Source: Methylobacterium persicinum | GTDB taxonomy: Bacteria > Pseudomonadota > Alphaproteobacteria > Rhizobiales > Beijerinckiaceae | Length of the DNA stretch: 64,000 bases | Direction of reading: 5' to 3' | NCBI RefSeq assembly: GCF_022179525.1 | Contig: NZ_BPQX01000028.1 | Location: forward strand, 115,830 to 179,829 | Shown: positions 1-8,608 of the stretch, in pieces | How the letters are laid out: each line of letters begins with the position of its first letter | How positions within the stretch are numbered: position 1 is the first letter of the stretch | Notes under the pieces: model-generated | Told to the model about the DNA's origin: nothing | Databases searched by the model: none | The model's input: the letters and a program-made list of their open reading frames with translations, nothing else | Made by a program: the position numbers and the translations under genes

Positions 1-2227
1 CCAGCGTCATCGCCACGTCCCAGGGCTTCCGCAGCGCCACCGAGAGGATCACGAAGATCAGCACCAGGGCGGTCACGGCGGCCTGCACGAAGGCGCCCAG
101 GATCGTATAGGTCGATTGGGTCGTGGAGACGGGGGCGCCCGTCGCGTGCGGAGCGACCTTAAGGACTTCGTCGGCGAAGTTGCGCAGGACCTTGTCGTCG
201 TTCGAGTTGCCCTTGGGGTGCACCTCGACCCGCGCCCGGCCGTCGGCGGCGACCCAGTCGGCCTTCAACTGCGGCGGGAGATTCTCCAGGGTGATCTTCT
301 CCGGGTGGAGAAGGTCCCGCAGGCCCGAGAGCAGCGGGCCGAGATCCTTGGTCAACGCGACGGACGCCGCCTCACGCTTCTGCACGGGGCCGTCGGCAAG
401 AGTATTGAGGGTGCCGGACAGTTGCTTGGCCGTTCCTGCCCCCGGCGTATCGGCCTTCGCCTCGTCGGCCGTGGTCTTGAGGGCGGCGGCGGCGTCCTTC
501 AACGCTTTGACGTTGTCCGCATCGGTGGGCGGCGGCGGCTTCCGCGCCGGGTTCAACACCGGATCGAGGAGCTGCGCCGTATCGGCGACCTGCGCCAGCT
601 TCTTGTCCTGGTCCGGCGGCACGAAAGTGTCGATGCTGGTGATGGAATCGGTCGCCGGAAGGGCGGCGAGCTTCTTCGTCAGCGCGGGGATGGCGGCGAC
701 GTCCGGGGCCAACACGTCGATGACGTTCGGGCTCGTCTCGGGATTCTTGATGAGGTCGAGGTAGGTCGCGATCGATTCCACCTTCGGGCTGCGCAGGTGC
801 ATCGGGTTCGAATCGAACGGCAGGGACCACAGCAGCGGCGTGCCGGCGAGGGTCACCAGCCCGACCGCGATGAGGATCGGCTTGCGGTTGCGGATGATCC
901 ACGGATCGACGCCCACGAGCCAGCGGGTCTCGACGGCGGCCTTCTCGCCTTTTGGCCGGAACACGGCGATCAGCGCCGGCAGCAACGTCAGCGAGAACAG
1001 GTAGGCCACGATCATGCCGACGCCGGCGATCAGGCCGAGTTCGGACACGCCGCGGAAGGCCGTCGGCAGGAAGGCGAAGAACCCGGCCAGCAGGGATACC
1101 GCCGCCAGGGTGAGCGACCAGCCCACGCCACGGGCGGCGGCGCGAATTGCACCCTGCAGGGTCGGCTGCTCGTAGCGGTCGGCCCGGTAACGCACGGAGA
1201 ACTGGATGCCGAAATCGATGCCGAGGCCCACGAACAGGGCGGCGAAGGCCACCGAGATCGGGTTCAACTCGCCGACCAGCAGCAGGCCCAGAGCCGCCGT
1301 TACGATCAGGCCGGCGAAGGTCGTGATGATCACCCCGATCACCAGCGGGCCGGAGCGGAGCGCCAGCCACAGGAACAGGACGATCGCTCCGACGATAATG
1401 CTGTTGTTCAGCAGCGCATCCTGCGACAGCGTCGCGAACTCTTCGTCCGCGACGGCCACCGGGCCGGTCAGGCGCATCCGCAGGCCGTTCGCGGCATCGA
1501 TCTTGAGGTCCTTGGCGACCTCCCGAATCATGCGCGTCGCCTCATAGCCCGGCTCCAGGGCGTTGAAGTCCAGCACCGGCTGGATCATCACGAACTTCAG
1601 CCGGTCCGTGACCCGGGTCTCGCCGTTGGACAGCAGCGTCTGCCAGGAGAGCCTGGCCGGCTCGCCCTTGAGGACCTTCTGAAGCGTGGCGTCGATCTGC
1701 GCCATCGGCTTGTCGAGATCCTCCAGCTTCGCATCACCCGACTTCACGCCGCGGGCGCCGAGGGTCAGGACGCGCATGATACCGCGGAGGGATGGGTCGG
1801 CGGCGAGCGGCCCGAGCAGCCCCTGTTGCTGCGTGAGCTGGTCGAGGGTCTTGTCCATCTCGGCCTGGGGCATCAGCAGGAGGCCGTTCTTCTGGAAGAA
1901 CGGGCCCCCGTCGGGCCGGTAGACCGTCTCGATGAGGTTCTTGCGCTCGGACAGGGCCCGGGTGAGAGACGAGGCGGCCTCTTCGGTCTCCTCCGGCGTC
2001 TGACCGTCGATCACCGCCACGATGAGGTTGGACCGTTGCGGAAACGCCTTCTCGAAGGCGATCTCGTCCTGCCGCCACGGCTCCTTCGGATCGATCAGCC
2101 GTTCCACATCGGTGTTGATCCGGAACAAGTGGGCGGCGATCCCGAGGCTCGCGACCGTCATCGCCGCGACGAGGGCGATCACGATCCAGCGGAAGCGGAC
2201 GGAAGACGCGACGAGACCTTCGATCAC
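1..2227 (-). CDS. hpnN: Hopanoid transporter HpnN, RND/MMPL superfamily (3' end outside window)
   Basis: Inner-membrane RND-superfamily exporter of the HpnN family, which moves hopanoids from the inner to the outer membrane. The reading frame runs open from a GTG at 2227 (protein begins VIEGLVASSVRFRW) to the left edge, about 742 codons, so the C-terminus and stop lie outside the window. An N-terminal membrane segment is followed by a large periplasmic domain, a cluster of hydrophobic segments containing a short VGLGIDFGIQFSVR stretch typical of MMPL proteins, a second periplasmic domain with a coiled-coil-like Ala/Lys-rich part, and the start of a second membrane block near the edge. It is divergent from hpnH, matching the usual hopanoid neighbourhood. 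Start choice is moderate; the family assignment is strong. Confidence 0.88.
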   Translation of the reverse strand, partial: MIEGLVASSVRFRWIVIALVAAMTVASLGIAAHLFRINTDVERLIDPKEPWRQDEIAFEKAFPQRSNLIVAVIDGQTPEETEEAASSLTRALSERKNLIETVYRPDGGPFFQKNGLLLMPQAEMDKTLDQLTQQQGLLGPLAADPSLRGIMRVLTLGARGVKSGDAKLEDLDKPMAQIDATLQKVLKGEPARLSWQTLLSNGETRVTDRLKFVMIQPVLDFNALEPGYEATRMIREVAKDLKIDAANGLRMRLTGPVAVADEEFATLSQDALLNNSIIVGAIVLFLWLALRSGPLVIGVIITTFAGLIVTAALGLLLVGELNPISVAFAALFVGLGIDFGIQFSVRYRADRYEQPTLQGAIRAAARGVGWSLTLAAVSLLAGFFAFLPTAFRGVSELGLIAGVGMIVAYLFSLTLLPALIAVFRPKGEKAAVETRWLVGVDPWIIRNRKPILIAVGLVTLAGTPLLWSLPFDSNPMHLRSPKVESIATYLDLIKNPETSPNVIDVLAPDVAAIPALTKKLAALPATDSITSIDTFVPPDQDKKLAQVADTAQLLDPVLNPARKPPPPTDADNVKALKDAAAALKTTADEAKADTPGAGTAKQLSGTLNTLADGPVQKREAASVALTKDLGPLLSGLRDLLHPEKITLENLPPQLKADWVAADGRARVEVHPKGNSNDDKVLRNFADEVLKVAPHATGAPVSTTQSTYTILGAFVQAAVTALVLIFVILSVALRKPWDVAMTL

Positions 2228-2762
2228 GAGTACCCTGCCAGTTCGTCCGGTCCGGGGGGCCGATCCTCCCGTTCCGGTAACGCTTTCCGGGCCGAACCGG
2301 TCGGAGGACCGTCGGGACCCGGGGTCGTCAGGCGACCACGCGCGGAGCAAGCCCGCAGCCGGTGCGAGGTTCCCGCATCCGGTGCCGACTTGCGGCGCAG
2401 TCGCTTGGCTCAGTAAAGACGCGGGCCGTCGATTGCAACGCGAGGGGCCCTGTCCGTCTCTTCCGTGTCACATCGGTGCGTTGTCGCACCGCTTTCTGGC
2501 CCCGCCCTTCATCTCCAGGGCGAATGGCCGTAATGCCGTCGCATTGTGCGCGTGGTAGTCGCGCCATCGTCCGGGGTTTCGCCCCGTGGCATCTGCCATG
2601 CCTGCCCTGTGGCGCGGTTGCGTCAGCCCTGGACTAAAGAGTTCGCCGCATCCCTGCACACCGTAGTTTGAGAGCAGTTCCAAGCTACGTTGCTGGAAAT
2701 CGATAACTTATCGCGTTAAGCACCCCGATCATCCGGGGCCGACGAAGCTAAGGAGCCGCAAC
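2228..2762. other. Intergenic region between divergent hpnN and hpnH
   Basis: This 535-base gap separates two divergent hopanoid genes and should carry both promoters. No convincing gene is seen. A small perfect stem (CGGTGCG/CGCACCG, loop TTGT) lies at 2474-2491. The hpnH-proximal part (about 2660-2740) is less GC-rich than the surroundings. The AAGGAG at 2750-2755 is the ribosome-binding site that fixes the hpnH TTG start. Confidence 0.6.
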
Positions 2763-3926
2763 TTGGGTATCCCCCTCCGGTACGTCGCGAAGATCGGCGG
2801 CTACATTCTCAAGCAGCACCTGACGGGCCGCAAACGCTACCCGCTCGTGATGATGATGGAGCCCCTGTTCCGCTGCAATCTGGCCTGCGCCGGCTGCGGC
2901 AAGATCGATTATCCCGAGGAGATCCTCAATAAACGGCTGCCCGTGGACGAGGCTCTCGAGTCCGTTCGCGAGTGTGGTGCTCCGGTGGTGGTGATCGCCG
3001 GCGGCGAGCCGCTTCTCCACAAGGATCTTCCGCAGATCGTCGAGGGCATCATCGCGCAGAAGAAGTTCGCGATCGTCTGCACCAACGCCCTGCTCCTTGA
3101 GAAGAAGATCAAGGAATACAAGCCGAGCCCCTACTTCACCTGGTCGATCCATCTCGATGGCGACAAGGACATGCACGACCAGTCGGTCTGCCAGCGCGGC
3201 GTCTATGACAAGGCAGTCGCGGCGATCGCGAAGGCCAAGGAGATGGGCTTCCGCGTCACCATCAACTGCACGTTCTTCAACAACTCGAAGCCGGAGAAGA
3301 TCGCCGACTTCTTCGACAGCGTGACCCGGATGGGCATCGACGGCATCACCGTCTCCCCCGGCTACGCCTACGAGCGCGCCCCCGATCAGCAGCACTTCCT
3401 CAACCGCAAGGCGACGAAGGACCTGTTCCGCGGCGTGTTCCGGCACGGCAAGGAGAAGGGCCGCGAGAAGTGGACCTTCCAGCAGTCGGGTCTGTTCCTC
3501 GACTTCCTGGCCGGCAACCAGACCTATCACTGCACCCCGTGGGGCAACCCGACCCGCACCGTCTTCGGTTGGCAGAAGCCCTGCTACCTCCTCGGTGAGG
3601 GCTACGCGGCGACCTTCAAGGAGCTGATGGACACCACCGATTGGGATTCCTACGGCACCGGCAACTACGAAAAGTGCGCCGACTGCATGGTCCATTCCGG
3701 CTACGAGGCGTCCTCGGTGGTCGATTCGGTCCGCAAGCCGTGGAAGCCGGTCGTCCAGATGCTCCGCGGCATCAAGACCGAGGGTGACATGGCCCCGGAC
3801 GTGAGCTTGGAGAACCAGCGCCCGGCCGAGTTCGTGTTCTCGCGGAACGTCGCGCAGAAGCTGTCGGAGATCAAAGCCTCCGGCGTCGACACGAAGCAGG
3901 AAGCCCGCAAGCGCACCGCTGCCTGA
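2763..3926 (+). CDS. hpnH: Adenosyl-hopene transferase HpnH (radical SAM)
   Basis: HpnH adds the adenosyl group from S-adenosylmethionine to diploptene, the first step in building the extended side chain of C35 hopanoids. The 387-residue protein has the radical-SAM cluster motif as CNLACAGC, with cysteines at residues 38, 42 and 45, close to the N-terminus as usual, followed by the GGEP motif of radical SAM enzymes near residue 80. Later cysteines (CTPWG and the EKCADCMVH stretch) lie where HpnH-type enzymes carry a C-terminal cysteine-rich region. Translation starts at TTG, supported by AAGGAG seven bases upstream. A strong terminator follows. It is divergent from hpnN, so synthesis and transport genes share an intergenic region. 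Confidence 0.95.
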   Translation: MGIPLRYVAKIGGYILKQHLTGRKRYPLVMMMEPLFRCNLACAGCGKIDYPEEILNKRLPVDEALESVRECGAPVVVIAGGEPLLHKDLPQIVEGIIAQKKFAIVCTNALLLEKKIKEYKPSPYFTWSIHLDGDKDMHDQSVCQRGVYDKAVAAIAKAKEMGFRVTINCTFFNNSKPEKIADFFDSVTRMGIDGITVSPGYAYERAPDQQHFLNRKATKDLFRGVFRHGKEKGREKWTFQQSGLFLDFLAGNQTYHCTPWGNPTRTVFGWQKPCYLLGEGYAATFKELMDTTDWDSYGTGNYEKCADCMVHSGYEASSVVDSVRKPWKPVVQMLRGIKTEGDMAPDVSLENQRPAEFVFSRNVAQKLSEIKASGVDTKQEARKRTAA

Positions 3927-3952
3927 GGGCATTCAAGACGCTGACGACACAA

Positions 3953-3983
3953 CCGCCGCGGGAAACCGCGGCGGCTTTTCTTT
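3953..3983 (+). terminator. Rho-independent terminator of hpnH
   Basis: A perfect nine-base stem, CCGCCGCGG (3953-3961) with CCGCGGCGG (3966-3974), closes a GAAA tetraloop and is followed by a T-rich run. It begins 26 bases after the hpnH stop. Confidence 0.9.
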
Positions 3984-4047
3984 GGGCCTGACGGTCGTCA
4001 TTCACGTCGAAGACTGCGTAAGTCGTAAGGCGCCCTGCCGCACCGCC

Positions 4048-4128
4048 GTCATTGCGAGCGCAGCGAAGCAGGCCGGTCCCGAAGGTGGCGCTTCCCTGGA
4101 TTGCTTCGCTGGCGCTCGCAAAGACGAG
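4048..4128. repeat. Dispersed palindromic intergenic repeat, complete copy
   Basis: The left arm reads GTCATTGCGAGCGCAGCGAA and the right arm (GGATTGCTTCGCTGGCGCTC, then GCAAAGACG) is its near inverse, with a short non-conserved centre. The same element recurs complete at 25873-25966 and 43507-43597, and as half copies at 29567, 50781, 57115 and 59598. It would fold as a long hairpin in RNA or single-stranded DNA. It resembles the REP/BIME class. Confidence 0.85.
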
Positions 4129-4167
4129 AGGGGTGACGGCCAGGAGGACGATGCCGGCGGCCCGCGC

Positions 4168-4368
4168 TCAGGCGGCTTCCGGCGGCTCGTCGTCCTCCGG
4201 TCCCCCCGGGGAGTTGAGGAGATCCTCCAACTCGTCCACGAGGCGGTCCGCCTGATCTTCGGTGGCGAGCACCTTCAGCACCTCACCGGTCTCTGCCTCG
4301 ACGGCCAGCTCGATATGCGGGCCGACCCGCGTGGCGAGAATCCGGGCAAGGATCTTGATGGCACTCAT
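4168..4368 (-). CDS. Small acidic-tailed hypothetical protein coupled to mfnF
   Basis: A 66-residue protein I do not recognise. Its ATG overlaps the mfnF stop codon in an ATGA arrangement, so it is almost certainly cotranslated with that gene. It has a hydrophobic, basic N-terminus (MSAIKILARILATR), a middle resembling a small beta unit (HIELAVEAETGEVLKVL), and an acidic C-terminal third (VDELEDLLNSPGGPEDDEPPEAA). No transmembrane segment or cysteine is present. The coupling suggests a role linked to the C1-cofactor gene, but that is inference from position only. Confidence 0.65.
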   Translation of the reverse strand: MSAIKILARILATRVGPHIELAVEAETGEVLKVLATEDQADRLVDELEDLLNSPGGPEDDEPPEAA

Positions 4369-5420
4369 GGGACGACATCCTCCGCGATGAGCCCGACCGC
4401 CACGGCCGGGCCACAGGTCGAGATCCAGGACGATACGGAACCGGCAGCTTCGACGCCGGATCGCGCGTGGAGCAATTCGGAGAGGCCCGTCCGCCGCCGG
4501 CCGAGCCTTGCGGCCAGCCTGTCGCCGAGGAAGGCCCCTGCGCCGCAGGTGACGAGGGGGGCGTCAGCCGGCAAGTCGGGGCGTGAGAGCAGCACGGCGG
4601 CGGCGTCGTGCAGCAGGCGCAATTGTGTCTCGGCGAAGTGGCCCGCCAGCGCCGCCCAGGCCGTACCGTCGCCCTCCCCCCGGTCGCGGCCAACCACACG
4701 GGCAAGGCGCGCCTCGCTCTCGGCGACGGACTTGCCCTTGCGGTCGCCGGTCCCCTGCTGGTCGGCGTCTGGCGGGAGGTCGCCCAGGATGCGGTAGACA
4801 TCCCCGGCATGGGCGAACGTCTCGGTCATCAGCCGGGTGCGGCGGCCCCGGAAGGGCGCATGATCCGTGAGGCCGATGAGGGGCGTGCGTACGACACCGG
4901 TATAGACGAGTTCGCCGGTCTCCAGACGCTCGGCGTCGCTGTAGCCCGTGGCCGCCGGACGGCCCGCCAAGACGGGAATCAGGTCGGCGGTGGTCGAGCC
5001 GACATCCACGACGAGTGCGTCCGGGACGAAGCGTCCCACGAGGAGGGCGGTGGCGTACCAATTGGCTGAGGCGATGTCCCCGGCGACCCCTGCGGCGTCT
5101 GCCGGGGCGACGAAGCCGCCCCTGCCCGCGAAAATCCGCACCGGCCCGGCAAGCCGCGCGGACGCCCAGTCCGCCAGTGCGGCCACACCGGCTGTCCGGT
5201 CTGCGAAACAGTCCGTCAGCTCGCCGGTCATGGTGACGGCATGGACGGCGTCCTCCCTCGCCCAATCCGGCAACGCTCGAAGGGCGCCGTCGAGGGCGGA
5301 GACGCCTTGCCAGAGGGGGCAGGGAACCTGCACCGCCTCCACGACCCGGCGCCCATGGACCAGAGCGGCCTTGACGTGGACCCCGCCGAGGTCCCACCCG
5401 ATGGTTTTTGCGATCGACAT
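4365..5420 (-). CDS. mfnF: MfnF-family protein of methanofuran/H4MPT-linked C1 transfer
   Basis: A 351-residue member of the hydantoinase/oxoprolinase-like (HyuA, ASKHA fold) family found in the tetrahydromethanopterin-linked C1 pathway. The archaeal homologue MfnF joins the furan and tyramine-glutamate halves of methanofuran. The N-terminus (GWDLGGVHVKAALV) is the phosphate-1 nucleotide-fold loop and VVDVGSTTADLIPV near residue 140 is the second phosphate loop. Methylobacterium uses a methanofuran analogue in formaldehyde oxidation, so a biosynthetic role fits. It starts with ATG at 5420, only six bases from the start of the divergent HisA-like gene, and ends overlapping a small coupled ORF. 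The exact substrate in this organism is inferred from the family. Confidence 0.82.
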   Translation of the reverse strand: MSIAKTIGWDLGGVHVKAALVHGRRVVEAVQVPCPLWQGVSALDGALRALPDWAREDAVHAVTMTGELTDCFADRTAGVAALADWASARLAGPVRIFAGRGGFVAPADAAGVAGDIASANWYATALLVGRFVPDALVVDVGSTTADLIPVLAGRPAATGYSDAERLETGELVYTGVVRTPLIGLTDHAPFRGRRTRLMTETFAHAGDVYRILGDLPPDADQQGTGDRKGKSVAESEARLARVVGRDRGEGDGTAWAALAGHFAETQLRLLHDAAAVLLSRPDLPADAPLVTCGAGAFLGDRLAARLGRRRTGLSELLHARSGVEAAGSVSSWISTCGPAVAVGLIAEDVVP

Positions 5421-5426
5421 GCGCGG

Positions 5427-6164
5427 ATGACGGGTTTCGACATCTCAGGGGGCGCGTCCGGCGAGGCCGGTTTCGCGGTGATTCCGGTGCTGGATCTGCG
5501 CGGGGGGCGCGTGGTCCGGGCACGCCGGGGCGAGCGCGCTTCCTATGCCCCGATCGAGACCCCCTTGGCAAAGGGATCCGATCCGGCGGCGGTGGCCGCC
5601 GGGCTGCTCAGGGCTTGGCCGGCGCGAATCCTGTACGTCGCCGACCTCGACGCGATCATCGACGGTGCCGCGCCCGATCACGGGGCCCTGCGCGCCATCG
5701 CCTCGTCCTGCCCAGGAATTGGACTCTGGGTCGATGCCGGCTTTGCCTCGGCGGACACCGTCGAGGCGTTTCTGGCGGCGGGCCTCGGGCGGCCGGTGAT
5801 CGGAACCGAGAGCCAGCGCGACACCGCCCTCGTCGCCGGCCTGGGCGGACAGGCGGTCCTTTCCCTCGACACCCGGGGCAACGAGCGCCTCGGGCCCGAT
5901 CCTCTGCACGACGACCCCTCCCTCTGGCCGCCGGACGTGATCGCCATGACTCTCGCCCGGGTCGGAGCCGGGGCCGGGCCCGATCTTGCCGCCCTCGCCG
6001 CCGTCCGGGCGCGGGCCGACGGACGGCGGGTCTATGCGGCCGGGGGGGTGCGCGGGCCGGGCGACCTGCTCGACCTCGCACGGGCGGGACTGGCCGGCGC
6101 CCTGGTCGCGTCCGCCCTCCATGACGGCACCCTCCGCCGGGAGCATGCCGGGGGTTTCGCCTGA
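5427..6164 (+). CDS. HisA/HisF-related TIM-barrel protein, probable C1-cofactor biosynthesis
   Basis: A 245-residue protein with the HisA-like beginning [18 protein letters not shown] and the closing phosphate-binding half [29 protein letters not shown], spanning a whole (beta/alpha)8 barrel. It is not the histidine enzyme by context: no his genes are nearby, and homologues paired with the mfnF family gene are known from H4MPT-using methylotrophs. I infer a step in methanofuran or H4MPT synthesis; the substrate is unknown. The ATG at 5427 lies six bases from the divergent mfnF start, so the two promoters must lie within each other's coding sequence or one gene is read from further upstream. 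leuD follows 71 bases downstream on the same strand. Confidence 0.78.
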   Translation: MTGFDISGGASGEAGFAVIPVLDLRGGRVVRARRGERASYAPIETPLAKGSDPAAVAAGLLRAWPARILYVADLDAIIDGAAPDHGALRAIASSCPGIGLWVDAGFASADTVEAFLAAGLGRPVIGTESQRDTALVAGLGGQAVLSLDTRGNERLGPDPLHDDPSLWPPDVIAMTLARVGAGAGPDLAALAAVRARADGRRVYAAGGVRGPGDLLDLARAGLAGALVASALHDGTLRREHAGGFA

Positions 6165-6235
6165 ACCTTCCGGGGCGGGCCCGGGGCTGCTACACCGGAG
6201 CGATTCCAGAAACCCCGCCGGCTTTCGAAGAGACG

Positions 6236-6838
6236 ATGGACAAGTTCACGACCCTGGAGGGCGTCGCGGCGCCCATGCGGACGATCAATGTCGATACGGA
6301 CAGGATCATTCCCGCCAAGTACCTCAAGACCATCAAGCGGACCGGGCTCGGCAAGAGCCTGTTCGCGGAGATGCGCTACCGCGAGGACGGCACCGAGAAC
6401 CCGGACTTCGTCCTGAACCAGCCGGCCTATCGGCAGTCCAAGATCCTCGTGGTCGGCGACAATTTCGGCTGCGGTTCGTCCCGGGAGCATGCGCCCTGGG
6501 CCCTGGCCGACTTCGGCATCCGCTGCGTCATCTCGACGAGTTTCGCCGACATCTTCTTCAACAACTGCGCCAAGAACGGCATCCTGGCGATCCAGGTCGC
6601 TCAGGAGGATCTGGAGAAACTGTTCGAGGATGCCGAGCGCGGCGCCAACGCCACCCTCACCGTCGATCTTGCGGCGCAGACCATCCGGGGACCGGACGGG
6701 GGCACCCTGCATTTCGACATCGAGCCGGGCCGCAAGCATAACCTGCTGAACGGGCTCGACGAGATCGGCACCACCCTCGAACGCGGCGAGGCCATTGACG
6801 CCTACGAGAAGAAGCTCGCCGAGCGGGAATGGGCCTGA
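6236..6838 (+). CDS. leuD: 3-isopropylmalate dehydratase small subunit
   Basis: Small subunit of isopropylmalate isomerase in leucine biosynthesis, partner of LeuC (not in this window). The 200-residue length is standard. The N-terminus ([31 protein letters not shown]) and the [17 protein letters not shown] swivel-domain motif around residues 75-92 are diagnostic. It lies 71 bases after the HisA-like gene on the same strand. A bidirectional hairpin terminator separates it from the convergent DUF488 gene. Confidence 0.96.
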   Translation: MDKFTTLEGVAAPMRTINVDTDRIIPAKYLKTIKRTGLGKSLFAEMRYREDGTENPDFVLNQPAYRQSKILVVGDNFGCGSSREHAPWALADFGIRCVISTSFADIFFNNCAKNGILAIQVAQEDLEKLFEDAERGANATLTVDLAAQTIRGPDGGTLHFDIEPGRKHNLLNGLDEIGTTLERGEAIDAYEKKLAEREWA

Positions 6839-6915
6839 GGCCGGCGTAGGAGCGAAACGCTCGAGCACCTTTCGCCGAAGCAATCAGTGACGGGAAATTC
6901 AGCACAAGCAATGGT

Positions 6916-6961
6916 CTAGCGCTTTTTTTCTCTAATTCGAAAATTAGAGAAGATGCGCTAG
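6916..6961. terminator. Bidirectional hairpin between convergent leuD and DUF488 genes
   Basis: Nested palindromes: outer arms CTAGCGC (6916-6922) and GCGCTAG (6955-6961) enclose an inner perfect stem TCTCTAATT (6929-6937) / AATTAGAGA (6942-6950) with a T7 run on its left side. The right outer arm overlaps the stop codon of the DUF488 gene. It sits at the end of a stretch (about 6863-6922, beginning GAGCACCTTTCGCCGAAG) that resembles the repeat at 19241-19292. Confidence 0.65.
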
Positions 6962-7416
6962 CCGAACAGGTCGGTGACCATGAATCCGCGCGGTGCCAGA
7001 CGCTCGGCCAAAAGGCGGCGGTGGCAACGCGCTGGGTCGCGCTCGAAGCAAAACAGGCAGGTCGCCGCACGACCCGCCAGGGTGACGAGTTCGTCGAGGG
7101 CGGCGATGCCATCGGCGCTTTCCAGGACGTCCTCGCAGTAGATTTTGCGAAGGAGCGCGGCGTCGTCTGCCCGGGCCGCCTCGCGCCCCGCTTTCGGCGT
7201 GCCGAGGGCGCGCAGGTGGGTGTAGCCTAGCCCCGCATCCTCCAGCCCCGCCTTCAGCGCGCCTTTCGAGAAGCCGCGCTTGCGTGAATTCGCGACCGCC
7301 CGCACGTCCGCCAGCACCGCGACGTCGGCCGCGCGCAAGGCCGCCGTCAGACGCTCCGGGTCGAGGCCTTCGTAGCCGATGGTAAACAGTGTCTTGCCCA
7401 CGTCGCCCCGATCCAA
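6958..7416 (-). CDS. DUF488 family protein
   Basis: A 152-residue protein of the DUF488 family, whose function is not established. The characteristic start LFTIGYEGLDPERLTAALRAADVAVLADVRAVANSRKRGFSKGAL carries the conserved DVR and SR/K-rich motifs, and CFERDPARCHRRLLAERL near the C-terminus is the conserved cysteine/arginine motif. It is convergent with leuD and divergent from the GH25 lipoprotein. The ATG gives the expected N-terminus; a few residues of start uncertainty remain. Confidence 0.82.
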   Translation of the reverse strand: MDRGDVGKTLFTIGYEGLDPERLTAALRAADVAVLADVRAVANSRKRGFSKGALKAGLEDAGLGYTHLRALGTPKAGREAARADDAALLRKIYCEDVLESADGIAALDELVTLAGRAATCLFCFERDPARCHRRLLAERLAPRGFMVTDLFG

Positions 7417-7606
7417 CTCCGCTTGCCCGTCTAGGACTTAGGCGCTTCGCCGCAGCGCTCCAAGCCCGTGGGTCGGGGACGATGTCGCTGAGAAGCAACG
7501 CGTCCCGGAATTCCGCCGCAATGTTTGCAAAGGTCCATTAACCGGACTGGGGGCATCGAATACCCCTGTCCTTGGCGCTTTTTTTGAGAAACGGGCGGTA
7601 GCGCTG

Positions 7607-8479
7607 ATGTCGCGGGATCAAGTCTCTGCGCCGTATTTCGGTGGCGCCCTGGCGGGCTCGCTCTCGGCCGCGGTGCGCCTGTCGCGCCGGGCGGTGGCCG
7701 TCGCCCTCCTCGCCGGCCTCGCCGCCTGCGCGTCCAACAACGATTTTTACCCCACCAAGGGCGATGCCAAGCCCCACCCCGGCGTGGCGAAGGCCAAGCT
7801 TCATCCCATCCAGGGGATCGATATCTCCAAGTGGCAGGGGAACGTCGATTGGGCGTCCGTGCGGGCCGCCGGGACCCAGTTCGCGTTCATTAAGGCGACG
7901 GAAGGCGGCGACCATGTCGACGAGCGCTTCCGCGCCAATTGGGACGGCGCCGCCGCGGCAGGGATTCCCCGCGGGGCCTACCATTTCGTGTTCTGGTGCC
8001 GCTCCGCCCGAGAGCAGATGACCTGGTTCAAGAAGAACGTCCCGAACGATCCCGCCGCCCTCCCGCCAGTTCTGGATGTCGAGTGGAACGGCCATTCGCA
8101 GACCTGCCCGCACAAGCTCCCGAAGGATCAGGCCCTCGCTATGGTCCGGGAAATGCTCGAAGACATGGAGCGCTACACCGGCAAGCGCCCGATCATCTAC
8201 ACGGACATCACCTTCCACAAGGACGTCCTCGAGGGGGAGCTGCCCGATTATCCCCATTGGCTCCGGTCCACAGCCGCCGAACCGGAGCAGCGGTTCGTCA
8301 ACCGCCGCTGGATGCTCTGGCAATTCACCTCGACGGGGCGGGTGCCAGGAGTCCGCGGCGACGTCGACCGCAACGCGTTCTACGGGACCCCGTCCGACTG
8401 GGCTTCGTTCCTCTCGACGGACTGTGATCCGCGGGACCATAAACGCCTTTCGGAACAAGGCATTTGTACCGATAAATAG
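7607..8479 (+). CDS. GH25 lysozyme-like lipoprotein
   Basis: A 290-residue glycoside hydrolase family 25 protein, predicted to cut peptidoglycan between N-acetylmuramic acid and N-acetylglucosamine. A hydrophobic segment ending in the lipobox LAGLAAC (cysteine 41) predicts export and lipid anchoring. The catalytic fold begins with GIDISKWQGNVDW (Asp72) and continues through FAFIKATEGG, GAYHFVFW and the acidic pair in PVLDVEWNG, all hallmarks of GH25. The basic stretch before the hydrophobic core is long, so a later start is possible. It stands alone with divergent promoters shared with the DUF488 gene. A cell-wall remodelling role is inferred from the family. Confidence 0.88.
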   Translation: MSRDQVSAPYFGGALAGSLSAAVRLSRRAVAVALLAGLAACASNNDFYPTKGDAKPHPGVAKAKLHPIQGIDISKWQGNVDWASVRAAGTQFAFIKATEGGDHVDERFRANWDGAAAAGIPRGAYHFVFWCRSAREQMTWFKKNVPNDPAALPPVLDVEWNGHSQTCPHKLPKDQALAMVREMLEDMERYTGKRPIIYTDITFHKDVLEGELPDYPHWLRSTAAEPEQRFVNRRWMLWQFTSTGRVPGVRGDVDRNAFYGTPSDWASFLSTDCDPRDHKRLSEQGICTDK

Positions 8480-8608
8480 GACCCATGTCTCTTTTCTGAC
8501 GATTTTCAGAAATATTTTGAAATTTGTGGAACAATGGTCTGATCTTGCACAGACGGCGGCACGTCGATTGAGTAGGGAGATAGGAAGAACAACCCTTGTT
8601 TTGCGCCT

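Noticed and set aside
116-2416. Very long plus-strand open frame (about 766 codons) opposite hpnN
   Set aside because: Low-complexity, Arg/Gly/His-rich translation without domain motifs; the minus strand reads as a clear RND transporter, so this is an antisense shadow of GC-rich coding.
5241-5426. Upstream extension of the HisA-like frame
   Set aside because: It would cover the divergent mfnF gene and its translation shows no family resemblance; ATG 5427 begins the barrel properly.
5427-6164. Calling the HisA-like protein the histidine enzyme hisA
   Set aside because: No other his genes are nearby and it sits beside mfnF; a related C1-cofactor role fits better, so the symbol was withheld.
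6929-6950. Small AT-rich palindrome considered as a transcription-factor operator
   Set aside because: It lies between convergent genes and is nested in a larger palindrome with a T-run, which fits a terminator.
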